The notes under the pieces are model-generated. The model made no database searches. It saw nothing but the letters and a program-made list of their open reading frames with translations, and was not told the DNA's origin. Below are positions 1 through 8,921 of a stretch of DNA of 64,000 bases, piece by piece. How positions within the stretch are numbered: position 1 is the stretch's first letter; the number at the start of each line of letters is the position of its first letter. Origin of the DNA: CBDCGJ01 sp965238305 (GTDB lineage: Bacteria > Pseudomonadota > Alphaproteobacteria > GCA-2731375); NCBI GenBank assembly GCA_965238305.1, contig CBDEHK010000001.1, positions 2,294,001-2,358,000 of the forward strand, written 5' to 3'. The position numbers and the translations under genes were made by a program.

Positions 1-213
1 GAGCAATCGGAAGAAGATCATGACTCACTACCGGAGCAACCGCAAGCAGCAGATACTGCTGAATTGCAACCACAAATAGCGCCTCAAACGGCACCCTCTG
101 CGGAGGAGCAAATGTCCCTCAATCCCCCAAACCCCACAGATCGTCCCGATCAGGCAAAGGACGAAGAGGATATGTTGGAAATCCCTTCATTTTTACGCCG
201 ACAGGCGAATTAA
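1..213 (+). CDS. ftsZ: Cell division protein FtsZ, C-terminal end (partial)
   Basis: Only the last 70 codons are present; the gene begins before the window. The frame runs open from base 1 to TAA at 211-213. The visible part is a Gln/Pro/Glu-rich, low-complexity linker that ends in EDMLEIPSFLRRQAN. This matches the conserved C-terminal peptide of FtsZ (the IPxFLRRQ core), which binds FtsA and other membrane anchors at the division ring. The linker composition is typical of alphaproteobacterial FtsZ. The following lpxC gene fits the usual division and cell-wall cluster order. The GTPase domain cannot be assessed here. Confidence 0.93.
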   Translation, partial: EQSEEDHDSLPEQPQAADTAELQPQIAPQTAPSAEEQMSLNPPNPTDRPDQAKDEEDMLEIPSFLRRQAN

Positions 214-259
214 TTGGTTCCGTCATATAATGTAACATACTGAAATAAAGGTTGATTTG

Positions 260-305
260 AACGCCCTCGTACGGATTGCTAATTAAGGTGCGAGGGCGTT
301 TTTTA
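260..305 (+). terminator. Rho-independent terminator after ftsZ
   Basis: The arm AACGCCCTCG (260-269) pairs with CGAGGGCGTT (291-300), and the stem continues inward with one mismatch. The downstream arm runs into a T tract (299-304). It lies about 47 bases past the ftsZ stop, so it likely ends the division-gene transcript and separates it from lpxC. Confidence 0.85.
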
Positions 306-413
306 TTCTATTACAATACCTGCAAAAAAGCGCTTGGACGAGGGATTGCGGCATTCCGACCGCAAACAACGTAGTTCGGGCCGGGAGCTCGATAGCTACA
401 GCCGAGAGGGGCG

Positions 414-1415
414 ATGCGGCTAAAGCCGCGCCGATTTGATCAGTTGAGTATTATTCCAGCAAGCATAACGAACCGCCAGCGGACATTGAAGAATGCCATT
501 GGTTGTAGCGGCGTCGGTCTGCATTCTGGCGCCAGTATTTCATTAACTCTACATCCAGCGGCACCGAATTCTGGCATTGTCTTCCACCGTACCGACGTTA
601 CCGATCATGATGCAGTTGTACCGGCACGTTGGGATACGGTTACCGATACTATGATGTCAACGACTATCGGCAATGAGACAGGTGTCAAAGTGGCAACGAT
701 CGAACACCTGATGTCTGCTTTTGCGGGTTGCGGCGTCGATAACGTGATTGTTGAACTTGACGGCCCGGAAGTGCCGGTCATGGATGGCTCCGCCAGTCCG
801 TTCATCTTTCTGGTCGACTGCGCTGGCTTGATTGAGCAGGCTGCGATCCGGCGGTTCATCCGGGTGCGAAAATCAGTTGAGGTCTGGGGCGAAGACAAAT
901 ATGTCGTTCTCGAACCGTCTAAAGGTTTTTCAGTTAGTTTTGAAATTGATTTCGACAGCCCGGCAATCGGTCGCAGTGCGGGATTTTTTGATCTGCACAA
1001 TGGTGGTTTCAAACGGGATATTTCCAGGGCGCGAACATTCGGATTTGAAAGCGAATTCGAACAAATGCAAGATCTTGGCCTGGCGCTTGGTGGTTCCCTC
1101 GACAATGCCGTAGTAATCGGTAAGCAGGATGATATCCTGAATGCGGAAGGGCTGCGATACAGTGACGAATTTGTCCGCCATAAAGTCTTGGATGCAGTCG
1201 GTGACTTGTATTTGGCCGGCGGGCCCTTGCTTGGCCGCTTCACCGGTAGCCGCTCCGGCCATGACTTAAATAACTGTCTATTGCGAGCTTTGTTTGCAGA
1301 TGACGAGGCCTGGGAATATACCTCGGAAGTCGCGCAGCCAACAGTCGTATCGGCTGGTGGTGTTGAGCAGCATTTTGCCCGTTTTGGTCACGAACAAATT
1401 GCAGCAACCGCCTGA
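414..1415 (+). CDS. lpxC: UDP-3-O-acyl-N-acetylglucosamine deacetylase LpxC
   Basis: A cytoplasmic zinc enzyme for the committed step of lipid A synthesis, deacetylating UDP-3-O-acyl-GlcNAc. The 333-residue length is close to the family's usual 300-320. The zinc ligands are visible: His98 in TIEHLMSA, and His256 and Asp260 in HKVLDAVGD. The catalytic His283 lies in SRSGHDLNN. The recognisable fold starts at RTLKNAIGCSGVGLHSG (residue 23 onward). The ATG at 414 therefore adds about 20 residues before the usual LpxC start, and no internal ATG offers a shorter one. The gene is monocistronic between two terminators and follows ftsZ, as in many alphaproteobacteria. Confidence 0.96.
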   Translation: MRLKPRRFDQLSIIPASITNRQRTLKNAIGCSGVGLHSGASISLTLHPAAPNSGIVFHRTDVTDHDAVVPARWDTVTDTMMSTTIGNETGVKVATIEHLMSAFAGCGVDNVIVELDGPEVPVMDGSASPFIFLVDCAGLIEQAAIRRFIRVRKSVEVWGEDKYVVLEPSKGFSVSFEIDFDSPAIGRSAGFFDLHNGGFKRDISRARTFGFESEFEQMQDLGLALGGSLDNAVVIGKQDDILNAEGLRYSDEFVRHKVLDAVGDLYLAGGPLLGRFTGSRSGHDLNNCLLRALFADDEAWEYTSEVAQPTVVSAGGVEQHFARFGHEQIAATA

Positions 1416-1440
1416 TCTATATCTAGCCGTTAAACCATCG

Positions 1441-1478
1441 AAAAACCGGCAGTGCGTGATGCATCTGCCGGTTTTTTT
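1441..1478. terminator. Terminator between convergent lpxC and XRE gene
   Basis: The arm AAAACCGGCAG (1442-1452) pairs with CTGCCGGTTTT (1465-1475), with a 12-base loop. The right arm runs into seven T residues. The left arm begins with a run of A, so the hairpin could also stop transcripts arriving from the minus-strand gene ending at 1522. Confidence 0.85.
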
Positions 1479-1521
1479 GTTCGTCAGAATCGCCGCACAA
1501 TATGGCGGCTTCGATTTTGCT

Positions 1522-1929
1522 TCAGCCGCCAAAATCTTCCGTCGAAAGCGATCGACTGCCGTCAGGATTTGTCGCTAGACTTTTCACCAAACCGCTAACC
1601 GCTGAGCGAACGTCCGGATCCGTGACTTGCGAGAAGTTACGCACCAATTCAATAGTTGAGCGATTTTTGCCACCATGTTCCAGAGGAACAATTTCCGAGC
1701 TGGCATCAAGACCTTCAAAGAAATAACCGATGTCAACATCCAGCTTGCCGGCAACCTCGAATAGCCGGCCAGCACTTACTCGGTTTGCGCCGGTTTCGTA
1801 TTTTTGCACTTGCTGGTATGAAATATCCAAGGCATTCGCTAAATGCTCTTGCGTCAAACCTAAAGCAGTACGGCGTTGTCGAATGCGTTCGCCGACATGT
1901 GCATCAACCCGTTTTGCTAGTTTTCCCAT
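1522..1929 (-). CDS. XRE (Cro/CI-type) transcriptional regulator
   Basis: A 135-residue protein with a helix-turn-helix domain at residues about 13-67. RIRQRRTALGLTQEHLANAL followed by SYQQVQKYETG is the classic XRE recognition pattern. The C-terminal half (VPLEHGGKN to the end) is short and of no obvious ligand-binding type. The layout resembles the small alphaproteobacterial XRE family that includes PhrR/PraR of rhizobia. The gene is convergent with lpxC and divergent from bamD, with about 90 bases between the starts, so it may control bamD or itself. The target is not known. The ATG at 1929 is the only good start. Confidence 0.85.
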   Translation of the reverse strand: MGKLAKRVDAHVGERIRQRRTALGLTQEHLANALDISYQQVQKYETGANRVSAGRLFEVAGKLDVDIGYFFEGLDASSEIVPLEHGGKNRSTIELVRNFSQVTDPDVRSAVSGLVKSLATNPDGSRSLSTEDFGG

Positions 1930-2029
1930 AATAACGTCCTTTTATCTTGTACAACTTCGCTTCAGCTGGCAGAAATCAATTTGTAGGAAAAAAACCGTTG
2001 CCGCGAGAGGGGTAGGAATATTGAACCTG

Positions 2030-2878
2030 ATGTTTGGCCAACTTTTCCAATTGAGACGATCCTCTAATAAGTTTGTTCGCGTTTTGCGGGCGGGTATTGC
2101 CATATTGACCCTGTCACTAATCATAGGTTGTAGCACAGATGACCCCCCCTATGTCGAGTATCCAGTTGAGGATTTGTATAATAATTCAATGAATCTGATG
2201 ATTTCTGGTGAATATAGAGCAGCTGCGGCCGGATTTGACGATGTTGAAAGGCAGCATCCTTACTCTCCCTGGGCGCGAAAATCACAACTCATGGCGGCAT
2301 ACGCATACTATATGAGTAATGATTACGACGAAGCGGTGCTGAGCGCGGACCGATTTGTTCAACTCCACCCTGGTCACAAGGATACACCATACGCACATTA
2401 CTTGATTGCGATCTGTTATTACGAGCAAATCGTCGACGTCGGACGGGACCAAAGCCTTACCGTCAAAGCCCATGATGCCCTAGATGCGGTCATCAAAAAA
2501 TATCCGAACACGGAATACGCCACCGACGCGCGATTGAAGCGAGATCTAACCGTAGATCACCTGGCAGGCAAGGAAATGGATGTTGGTCGATTTTATCAAA
2601 CTCAGAACCTTCATGGTGCGGCGCTGAAGCGCTTCCGCGTCGTCCTTGAGAATTATCAAACCACCTCTCATATCCCCGAGGCCTTGCATCGCATTACCGA
2701 AACATACTTGGCCCTTGGCGTCACCAACGAAGCGCAAACCGCCGCGGCAGTCTTAGGGTACAACTATCCTGGTAGCATCTGGTATCAGCGAAGTTACGCG
2801 ATGTTGGTTGATGAAAATTTAAAGCCCGAGGCTGACAGAGACTCTTGGATTGTTCGAACCTGGAAGTCCATATTCTAG
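2030..2878 (+). CDS. bamD: Outer membrane assembly lipoprotein BamD (ComL)
   Basis: A periplasm-facing lipoprotein of the BAM complex, which folds and inserts outer-membrane beta-barrels. From ATG 2030 the product is 282 residues. It has a signal peptide with a lipobox ending in LIIGC (lipidated Cys34), then five TPR-like helical repeats beginning YNNSMNLMISGEYRAAAAGF. The open frame extends upstream to 1730, but that part overlaps the divergent XRE gene and lacks signal-peptide character. A purine-rich ribosome site, GAGAGGGG (2005-2012), is well placed for an in-frame TTG at 2021, so 2021 is an alternative start. Next comes recN, a common alphaproteobacterial order. Confidence 0.93.
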   Translation: MFGQLFQLRRSSNKFVRVLRAGIAILTLSLIIGCSTDDPPYVEYPVEDLYNNSMNLMISGEYRAAAAGFDDVERQHPYSPWARKSQLMAAYAYYMSNDYDEAVLSADRFVQLHPGHKDTPYAHYLIAICYYEQIVDVGRDQSLTVKAHDALDAVIKKYPNTEYATDARLKRDLTVDHLAGKEMDVGRFYQTQNLHGAALKRFRVVLENYQTTSHIPEALHRITETYLALGVTNEAQTAAAVLGYNYPGSIWYQRSYAMLVDENLKPEADRDSWIVRTWKSIF

Positions 2879-2941
2879 CCGCTTTCCGGCAAACGATTTC
2901 AGGTGAGGTGAAAAGACTCTTGCAAGGGGACAGATGATCGA

Positions 2942-4612
2942 ATGCTACTTGCCCTGTCGATAAGGGACATCGTCCTGATAGAACAGCTGGACCTGTCACT
3001 TGGGCATGGCCTTTGTGTCCTGACCGGGGAGACAGGGGCAGGGAAGTCGGTCCTGCTGGACGCGCTGGCGCTCGCACTTGGTCGACGTAGTGATTCCGGA
3101 CTTGTTCGCAAGGGTGCCACGCAAGGGATCGTCGTCGCTGAGTTTCAAGTTAAAAACACCCATCCGGCCAGAACATTGTTACGCGATCATGGCATCGACG
3201 AGGACGAAAACCTGATCCTAAGACGCATGGTCAACGCCGCCGGACCGAGCCGAGCCTTCATCAATGACCAAGCGATAAGCGTCAATATGTTGCGTCAGAT
3301 CGGTGAAACGTTGGTCGAGATCCATGGCCAACACGATACTTATGGTTTGCTTAATCCTTCAATTCACAGGCAATTGCTCGACAATTATGCGGGGTTGACG
3401 GCGCTAGTCACGAAAACCGGTCGATTATACACGGCCATGGTCGCTTCCAGGCAAGCTTTAGCAGAAGCCCAGGCGGCTGCCGAAGCGGCTCGGGTGGATG
3501 AAGAGTATTATCGATTTGCCTTGGCTGAATTGGATGAGATCGGGCCCAAAACCGGTGAAGAGGATGATTTGTTGGGCCAGCGGCAGCTTCTGAAACAAGG
3601 GGAAAACATAACTGAGGCCCTTAAAGAAGCCGAAAGCAACATGAACAAAGGCGACGGTGTGGAAATTCGGCTGCGCGCTGCGATCCGCAGTTTGGAGCGG
3701 GTAGCTGGTGACACAGCCGGTCTGCTCGATCCTGTTTTGCAACAGTTGGATCAAGCCAGTGAACAAGCGGCAGTCGCTGTCGAAACTTTACTTCGTGCTG
3801 GTCGTGAACTCGATCTTGATCCCCAGCATTTGGAAAACGTCGACGATCGTTTGTTCGCCTTACGCGATCTGGCTCGAAAACATCGGGTGAATGTCGAAGC
3901 GTTGCCGCAACTACATGTCGATGTCGCAGAAAAAGTAAAACTGGCACGCGATTTGACGGGACAACTAGCGACGCTTGAAAGCGCGGCGGCCAACGCGCGA
4001 AATGCTTATGCAAACTCGGCTGAAAATTTGACCGCGGCGCGCAACAAAGGGGCGGCTAAGTTGGACAAGGCAGTCATGAAAGAATTGAAGCCACTTGCCT
4101 TGGACAAAGCGATATTTCACACCGACATCAATACATTGGACGAAGACGCTTGGGGACCGGAAGGGGCCGACCGTGTCGCCTTTCAGGTCGCAACCAATCC
4201 TGGTCAGGAGTTGGGGGCAATGAACCGGGTCGCTTCGGGCGGCGAGCTGTCGCGGTTTATGTTGGCGCTGCGGGTTGTGGCTCATCAATCAGCATCGATA
4301 ACGACGATGATCTTCGATGAGGTCGATAGTGGCGTTGGCGGGGCCACTGCCGATCGGGTCGGCGAACGTCTGGCCAATCTTGCTGGTGAAGCACAAGTGC
4401 TGCTGGTTACCCACTCCCCTCAGGTGGCCGCTCGTGGCGATCAACATCTGCAAATCAATAAACGTCAGAACGGCAAGAAGACAAAAACCGAAATAATGAT
4501 ATTGGACGACCGCCAACGGTTGGAGGAAGTGGCCCGCATGTTGGCCGGCGCCCGCATCACCGATGAAGCCAGGGCGGCGGCAGAAAGCCTCATTGCGGAA
4601 GGGCGGCAATGA
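2942..4612 (+). CDS. recN: DNA repair protein RecN
   Basis: An SMC-like ATPase acting in double-strand break repair by homologous recombination. The 556-residue length is normal. The Walker A motif GETGAGKS sits at residues 29-36 and a Walker B stretch TTMIFDEVDSGVGG near 455-468. The signature segment MNRVASGGELSRFM precedes it. The middle 150-370 is rich in Ala, Glu and Arg, as expected for the coiled-coil arms. The stop overlaps the ligA start by four bases (ATGA at 4609-4612), which implies translational coupling. Confidence 0.97.
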   Translation: MLLALSIRDIVLIEQLDLSLGHGLCVLTGETGAGKSVLLDALALALGRRSDSGLVRKGATQGIVVAEFQVKNTHPARTLLRDHGIDEDENLILRRMVNAAGPSRAFINDQAISVNMLRQIGETLVEIHGQHDTYGLLNPSIHRQLLDNYAGLTALVTKTGRLYTAMVASRQALAEAQAAAEAARVDEEYYRFALAELDEIGPKTGEEDDLLGQRQLLKQGENITEALKEAESNMNKGDGVEIRLRAAIRSLERVAGDTAGLLDPVLQQLDQASEQAAVAVETLLRAGRELDLDPQHLENVDDRLFALRDLARKHRVNVEALPQLHVDVAEKVKLARDLTGQLATLESAAANARNAYANSAENLTAARNKGAAKLDKAVMKELKPLALDKAIFHTDINTLDEDAWGPEGADRVAFQVATNPGQELGAMNRVASGGELSRFMLALRVVAHQSASITTMIFDEVDSGVGGATADRVGERLANLAGEAQVLLVTHSPQVAARGDQHLQINKRQNGKKTKTEIMILDDRQRLEEVARMLAGARITDEARAAAESLIAEGRQ

Positions 4613-6702
4613 CCGAGCTATCGCAAATACACGTTCTGCAAATGACGTCTGAAGAAGCTGTGCAGGAATTGGAACGCCTGGCAATTCTCATCATAGGGGC
4701 GAATGAGGCGTATCATAACCGCGACAATCCGGTTATGAGCGATGCGGATTACGATGCTGCATTTCAACGCAACCAGGCGATTGAGAAGGCTTTTCCGAAT
4801 CTTAAACGGACCGACAGTCCTAGCGATCAAATCGGCGCGCCGGTGGTCGACAGTTTTGGCAAAGTTGAACACCGTATCGCCATGTTGTCCCTTAGTAATG
4901 TTTTTGACGAAGAAGAATTGCAGGACTTTCTGACCCGAATTCGCCGTTTCCTTGGCCTCGATGACCAGACAGAACTGGCGTTGGTCGCGGAACCGAAAAT
5001 TGACGGCCTGTCAGCGTCCCTACGTTATGAGCAAGGAAACTTCGTCTTAGGGGCGACCCGCGGTGACGGTCAAGTCGGTGAGGATGTCACTCGGAACCTG
5101 TCGACCATCGCCGATATCCCGCCGGTGCTGACGGGGGATAATGTCCCTGAAGTTTTTGAAGTGCGCGGCGAAGTTTATATGTCGAAAACAGCATTTGCCG
5201 AACTGAACCTGCGGCAGGAGGCGGAAGACAAACCGGTCTATGCCAATCCACGAAATGCCGCCGCCGGATCGCTTCGCCAACTTGATAGCCGGATTACGGC
5301 ATCTCGACAGCTCAGTTTTCGCGCTTATGCGTGGGGCGATGTTAGTATTCTGCCTGCTGAAACCCAATGGGGGGTGCTGCAAACCATGTCCGATTGGGGT
5401 CTGGTCTTGCAGAATGATATTGCACGGTGTGTGTCATTCACGGAGTTGGTGACATTTTACGAACGCCTCGCTTCCATTCGCGCCGAGCTCCCCTATGACA
5501 TTGACGGTATTGTCTATAAAGTCGACCGCCTCGATTGGCAGGGTCGTCTAGGATTTGTCAGCCGTTCGCCACGTTGGGCGACAGCCCATAAATTTCCACC
5601 GGAACAGGCACGCACGCGGTTGTTGGGAATTGACATTCAAGTCGGTCGCACCGGATCACTGACCCCAGTTGCGCGGTTGGATCCGGTTACAGTTGGCGGT
5701 GTTGTGGTGTCGAATGCTACATTGCACAACGAAGATGAAATTGTTCGCAAAGATATCCGTGTCGGTGATTTGGTTACACTGCAACGCGCTGGCGATGTTA
5801 TCCCACAAATTGTCGGCCCCGTATTGGATTATCGTCCCAAAGATGCCACGACTTATGTCTTCCCTCGCCGCTGCCCGGTTTGCAACAGTCATGCAGAACG
5901 GGAAGAAGGCGAAGTTGTGCGTCGCTGCACGGCGGGTCTGACATGCCCGGCGCAAGCGGTGGAGCGGTTAAAACATTTCGTCTCCCGCGATGCTCTGGAT
6001 ATTGACGGCTTCGGTATCAAGCAGGTGGAAGCGTTTTGGAAAACTGGCTTGATTCAGGAGCCAGCCGATATTTTTACCCTTGCTAAACGCGACGGCGCGC
6101 AAGAGAAGCCGTTGAAAGAATGGGAAGGTTGGGGTGAAACGTCAGCCCGCAATCTATTTGCAGCGATAGACGCCCGGCGCGACCTCGCGTTCGATAAATT
6201 TTTATTTGCGCTAGGGGTCCGTCATATTGGACAGGCGACAGCGCGGATGCTGGCGCGAAATTATCTAACGATTGAAGCCTTTCTCACCGCGATGGATGCC
6301 GCCGCCGACCGGGACAGCGAAGCGTTTGAGGAATTGCTGAACACCGATGGAATTGGCAAGATCGTCGCTGTCACGATTACCGAATTTTTCACCGAAGACC
6401 GCAATCGTGCCATGTTGCAAGCCCTACTGTCCGAAGTGATGGTGCGAGCGGAAGTGATTAGCGACATTGACGGCTCACCAGTTGCCGGGAAAACCGTGGT
6501 GTTCACTGGAACGTTGGAAAAGATGACCCGGGCGGAAGCCAAATCTCGGGCTGAAGAATTGGGCGCCAAGGTTTCGGGTTCGGTTTCTAAAAAAACCAAT
6601 ATTGTCGTTGCCGGCCCGGGTGCCGGATCAAAATTGAAAAAGGCCCAGGATTTGGGTGTGGAAGTCTTAAGCGAAGACGATTGGTTGGAACTAATCGGAT
6701 GA
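4609..6702 (+). CDS. ligA: NAD-dependent DNA ligase LigA
   Basis: Seals nicks in replication and repair using NAD+. The product is 697 residues, close to the family norm of about 670-700. The adenylated lysine is Lys130 in EPKIDGLSASLRYE. It is followed by the NTase and OB folds, a four-cysteine zinc finger (CPVC near 424 and two further Cys in RRCTAGLTCPAQ), helix-hairpin-helix repeats, and a C-terminal BRCT domain starting near SPVAGKTVVFTGTLEKM. The start is fixed by the ATGA overlap with recN, so both repair genes share one transcript. Confidence 0.97.
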   Translation: MTELSQIHVLQMTSEEAVQELERLAILIIGANEAYHNRDNPVMSDADYDAAFQRNQAIEKAFPNLKRTDSPSDQIGAPVVDSFGKVEHRIAMLSLSNVFDEEELQDFLTRIRRFLGLDDQTELALVAEPKIDGLSASLRYEQGNFVLGATRGDGQVGEDVTRNLSTIADIPPVLTGDNVPEVFEVRGEVYMSKTAFAELNLRQEAEDKPVYANPRNAAAGSLRQLDSRITASRQLSFRAYAWGDVSILPAETQWGVLQTMSDWGLVLQNDIARCVSFTELVTFYERLASIRAELPYDIDGIVYKVDRLDWQGRLGFVSRSPRWATAHKFPPEQARTRLLGIDIQVGRTGSLTPVARLDPVTVGGVVVSNATLHNEDEIVRKDIRVGDLVTLQRAGDVIPQIVGPVLDYRPKDATTYVFPRRCPVCNSHAEREEGEVVRRCTAGLTCPAQAVERLKHFVSRDALDIDGFGIKQVEAFWKTGLIQEPADIFTLAKRDGAQEKPLKEWEGWGETSARNLFAAIDARRDLAFDKFLFALGVRHIGQATARMLARNYLTIEAFLTAMDAAADRDSEAFEELLNTDGIGKIVAVTITEFFTEDRNRAMLQALLSEVMVRAEVISDIDGSPVAGKTVVFTGTLEKMTRAEAKSRAEELGAKVSGSVSKKTNIVVAGPGAGSKLKKAQDLGVEVLSEDDWLELIG

Positions 6703-6725
6703 GCGATTGAAAGGGAATGAGATAA

Positions 6726-7460
6726 ATGTCTGTGGTCACCTACGAATCAAAAAATCAAATTGCCATAATCACATTGAACCGGCCGGAAAAAATGAATGCA
6801 TTGAGTGTTGAGTTGGGCGAAGAACTGCGTGCAGCTTGGCTACGATTTCAGGCAGGTGATGATAAAGTGGCAATCTTGACGGGCACTGGCGAACGCGCTT
6901 TTTCTGCTGGCGCCGACCTTTCCCAGCAAGTTGATATCTGGCGCTTTGCACCCAGCGTCGGGGTTGACGTGGATAAACCGATAATTGCTGCCGTCAACGG
7001 TATTTGCATAGGCGGCGCGGCTGTATTGGTGCAGTTTTGCGATATCTGTGTGATGGCGGAAAATGCTAAATTCACCTATCCGGAAGCAAAAATCGGCATC
7101 AGCGGCGGTCTGATCACCTCAATCGTCGAGCGCATGCCGCATAAAGTTGCGATGGCGTTCATGTTCGGCGTTGGCGATTTGACGGCAGAGCGTGCTTATG
7201 AAGTCGGCTTTGTCAACAAAGTGGTGCCACAGGATCAGCTGATGGATGCGGCCATGGAATATGCCGTGCAACTTCGTGACATGGCGCCGATGGTCCTGTC
7301 GATGATCAAGCGCTTCGTCGATCGTACCCTCGACAAAGGACCGACCGAAATTGCCGGCATTGCCCGGCGGGAAGCCGAAGTCCTACGCGAAAGTGCCGAC
7401 TTCAAAGAAGGTGTCGCCAGCTTTCGCGAAAAGCGCTCACCGGAATTCACCGGGACCTAA
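6726..7460 (+). CDS. Enoyl-CoA hydratase/isomerase family protein (crotonase)
   Basis: A 244-residue crotonase-fold protein that starts at ATG 6726, 23 bases after the ligA stop. The CoA-binding and oxyanion segments are visible: RAFSAGADL at residues 58-65 and AAVNGICIGGAA at 88-99. Classical enoyl-CoA hydratase uses two glutamates. The second is present (Glu120 in YPEAKIG), but the first is replaced by Val100. The loop after the CoA-binding stretch is also shorter than in typical hydratases. Family membership is secure. Hydratase activity is doubtful; isomerase or another crotonase chemistry is possible. No pathway partner lies on the same strand. Confidence 0.88.
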   Translation: MSVVTYESKNQIAIITLNRPEKMNALSVELGEELRAAWLRFQAGDDKVAILTGTGERAFSAGADLSQQVDIWRFAPSVGVDVDKPIIAAVNGICIGGAAVLVQFCDICVMAENAKFTYPEAKIGISGGLITSIVERMPHKVAMAFMFGVGDLTAERAYEVGFVNKVVPQDQLMDAAMEYAVQLRDMAPMVLSMIKRFVDRTLDKGPTEIAGIARREAEVLRESADFKEGVASFREKRSPEFTGT

Positions 7461-7467
7461 ATATACT

Positions 7468-8904
7468 TTATGGCAGGATATAGCTGGTTTTTACCGTAGT
7501 GTAGAATTCCTGGGCGTAGCGTCCTTGCTCGCGCGGGCCATAGCTTGAGCCTTTGCGGCCGCCGAAGGGGACGTGATAATCGACCCCAGCCGTTGGCAGA
7601 TTGACCATCACCATGCCGGCTTCAGCATGGCGCCGGTAATGGCTCGAATGCTTCAGCGAGGTGGTGCAAATGCCGGAAGACAAGCCGAATTCTGTGTCGT
7701 TGGCGACGGCCAACGCTTCGTCATAGTCGGCAACTTTTATCACTGTCGCAACGGGCCCAAAGATTTCTTCCCGATTGACCCGCATATCATTGTTGGTATT
7801 CACCAATAACGCAGGCGAGAGATAGAAACCTTCGTTATCGCGTTCCAGACGTTCACCGCCACAAGCCAGCTCGGCACCTTCTTTTTTGCCGATATCGATA
7901 TAATTCAAATCCTGATCCAATTGGCTCTGATCAACCACCGGGCCGATGTCGGTGCCTTGTTTCATGGCATCGTCAATCGTCAGGCCGTTCAGGTTTTTAC
8001 TCACCGCATCGACAAAAGCGTCATGAATGCCTTCTGTTACAATCAGACGACTAGACGCAGTACAGCGTTGCCCGGTGGAAAAAAAGGCGCCTTGGACGGC
8101 ACAATTGACAGCCACGTTGAGTTCAGCGTCATCCAACACCACGAGCGGGTTTTTGCCGCCCATTTCGAGCTGCACCTTGGCCATCCGGGCGACGGCTTTT
8201 TGTGCCACTTGCTGGCCGGTGGGAACGGAACCGGTGAATGAAATGCCGGCGATCCGCTTGTCGCTTAACATTGTTTCGCCAACCACGGAGCCGCGACCCA
8301 TCACCAGGTTCAATACCCCTTCCGGCAATCCGGCACGGGCCAGTATGTCGGTCAGGGCCCAGGCGCAACCGGGCACCAGGTCGGCTGGCTTGAAGACGAC
8401 GGCGTTACCATGGCAAAGCGCCGGCGCAATTTTCCAAGCCGGGATTGCGATGGGGAAATTCCAGGGCGTAATGATACCCACCACACCTATAGGTTCGCGG
8501 GTGATTTCAACATCGATACCGGGTCGCGTGCTGGCCAGTTTTTCGCCTGCCAGCCGCAAAGCCTCGCCGGCAAAAAATTTGAAGATTTGCCCGGCGCGCA
8601 TGGCTTCGCCGATGCCTTCCGGCAAGGTCTTGCCTTCCTCTCGTGCGAGCAATTCGCCTAGTTCTTCTTTACGCGCCAGGATTTCGGTGCCGGCTTTATC
8701 CAGGATGTCATGGCGTTGCTGGATTGGGCTAACCGACCAACTTTTTGCAGCTTCGGTAGCTGCAGCAACTGCATCATTAGCTTGCGCGGCATCGGCACGG
8801 GCATATTCCCCCACCACTTCGGCTAAATTTGACGGATTGATGTTCTGATTGATGTCATTGCTGCCCAGCCATTCGCCGGCGATCAGGTTCTGTTTGATGG
8901 TCAT
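7468..8904 (-). CDS. Aldehyde dehydrogenase, 2-oxoglutarate-semialdehyde dehydrogenase-like
   Basis: A 478-residue NAD(P)+-dependent aldehyde dehydrogenase. Visible motifs are GIITPWNFP (catalytic Asn), the Lys of VFKPADL, the glycine motif FTGSVPTG, the general base Glu in LEMGGKNP, and the nucleophile Cys in STGQRCTASS. EEIFGPV is also present. The C-terminal GVDYHVPFGGRKGSSYGPRE resembles the YcbD/GucD type acting on alpha-ketoglutarate semialdehyde, but the substrate is inferred. It starts 17 bases after the ThDP-enzyme gene on the same strand and forms an operon with it. That suggests a decarboxylase-then-oxidation sequence. Confidence 0.9.
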   Translation of the reverse strand: MTIKQNLIAGEWLGSNDINQNINPSNLAEVVGEYARADAAQANDAVAAATEAAKSWSVSPIQQRHDILDKAGTEILARKEELGELLAREEGKTLPEGIGEAMRAGQIFKFFAGEALRLAGEKLASTRPGIDVEITREPIGVVGIITPWNFPIAIPAWKIAPALCHGNAVVFKPADLVPGCAWALTDILARAGLPEGVLNLVMGRGSVVGETMLSDKRIAGISFTGSVPTGQQVAQKAVARMAKVQLEMGGKNPLVVLDDAELNVAVNCAVQGAFFSTGQRCTASSRLIVTEGIHDAFVDAVSKNLNGLTIDDAMKQGTDIGPVVDQSQLDQDLNYIDIGKKEGAELACGGERLERDNEGFYLSPALLVNTNNDMRVNREEIFGPVATVIKVADYDEALAVANDTEFGLSSGICTTSLKHSSHYRRHAEAGMVMVNLPTAGVDYHVPFGGRKGSSYGPREQGRYAQEFYTTVKTSYILP

Positions 8905-8921
8905 GGTAATATCTCGTCCAA

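Noticed and set aside
605..1243. Long open frame on the minus strand inside lpxC (212 codons)
   Set aside because: Its product is Ser/Arg-rich without any family pattern and it is wholly antisense to a clear lpxC with all catalytic residues.
1730..2029. Upstream in-frame extension of bamD
   Set aside because: It overlaps the divergent XRE gene and would bury the lipoprotein signal peptide 100 residues into the protein.
8027..8848. 273-codon plus-strand frame opposite the aldehyde dehydrogenase
   Set aside because: Antisense to a complete enzyme with every catalytic motif; the product is Ser/Ala/Pro-rich and unstructured.
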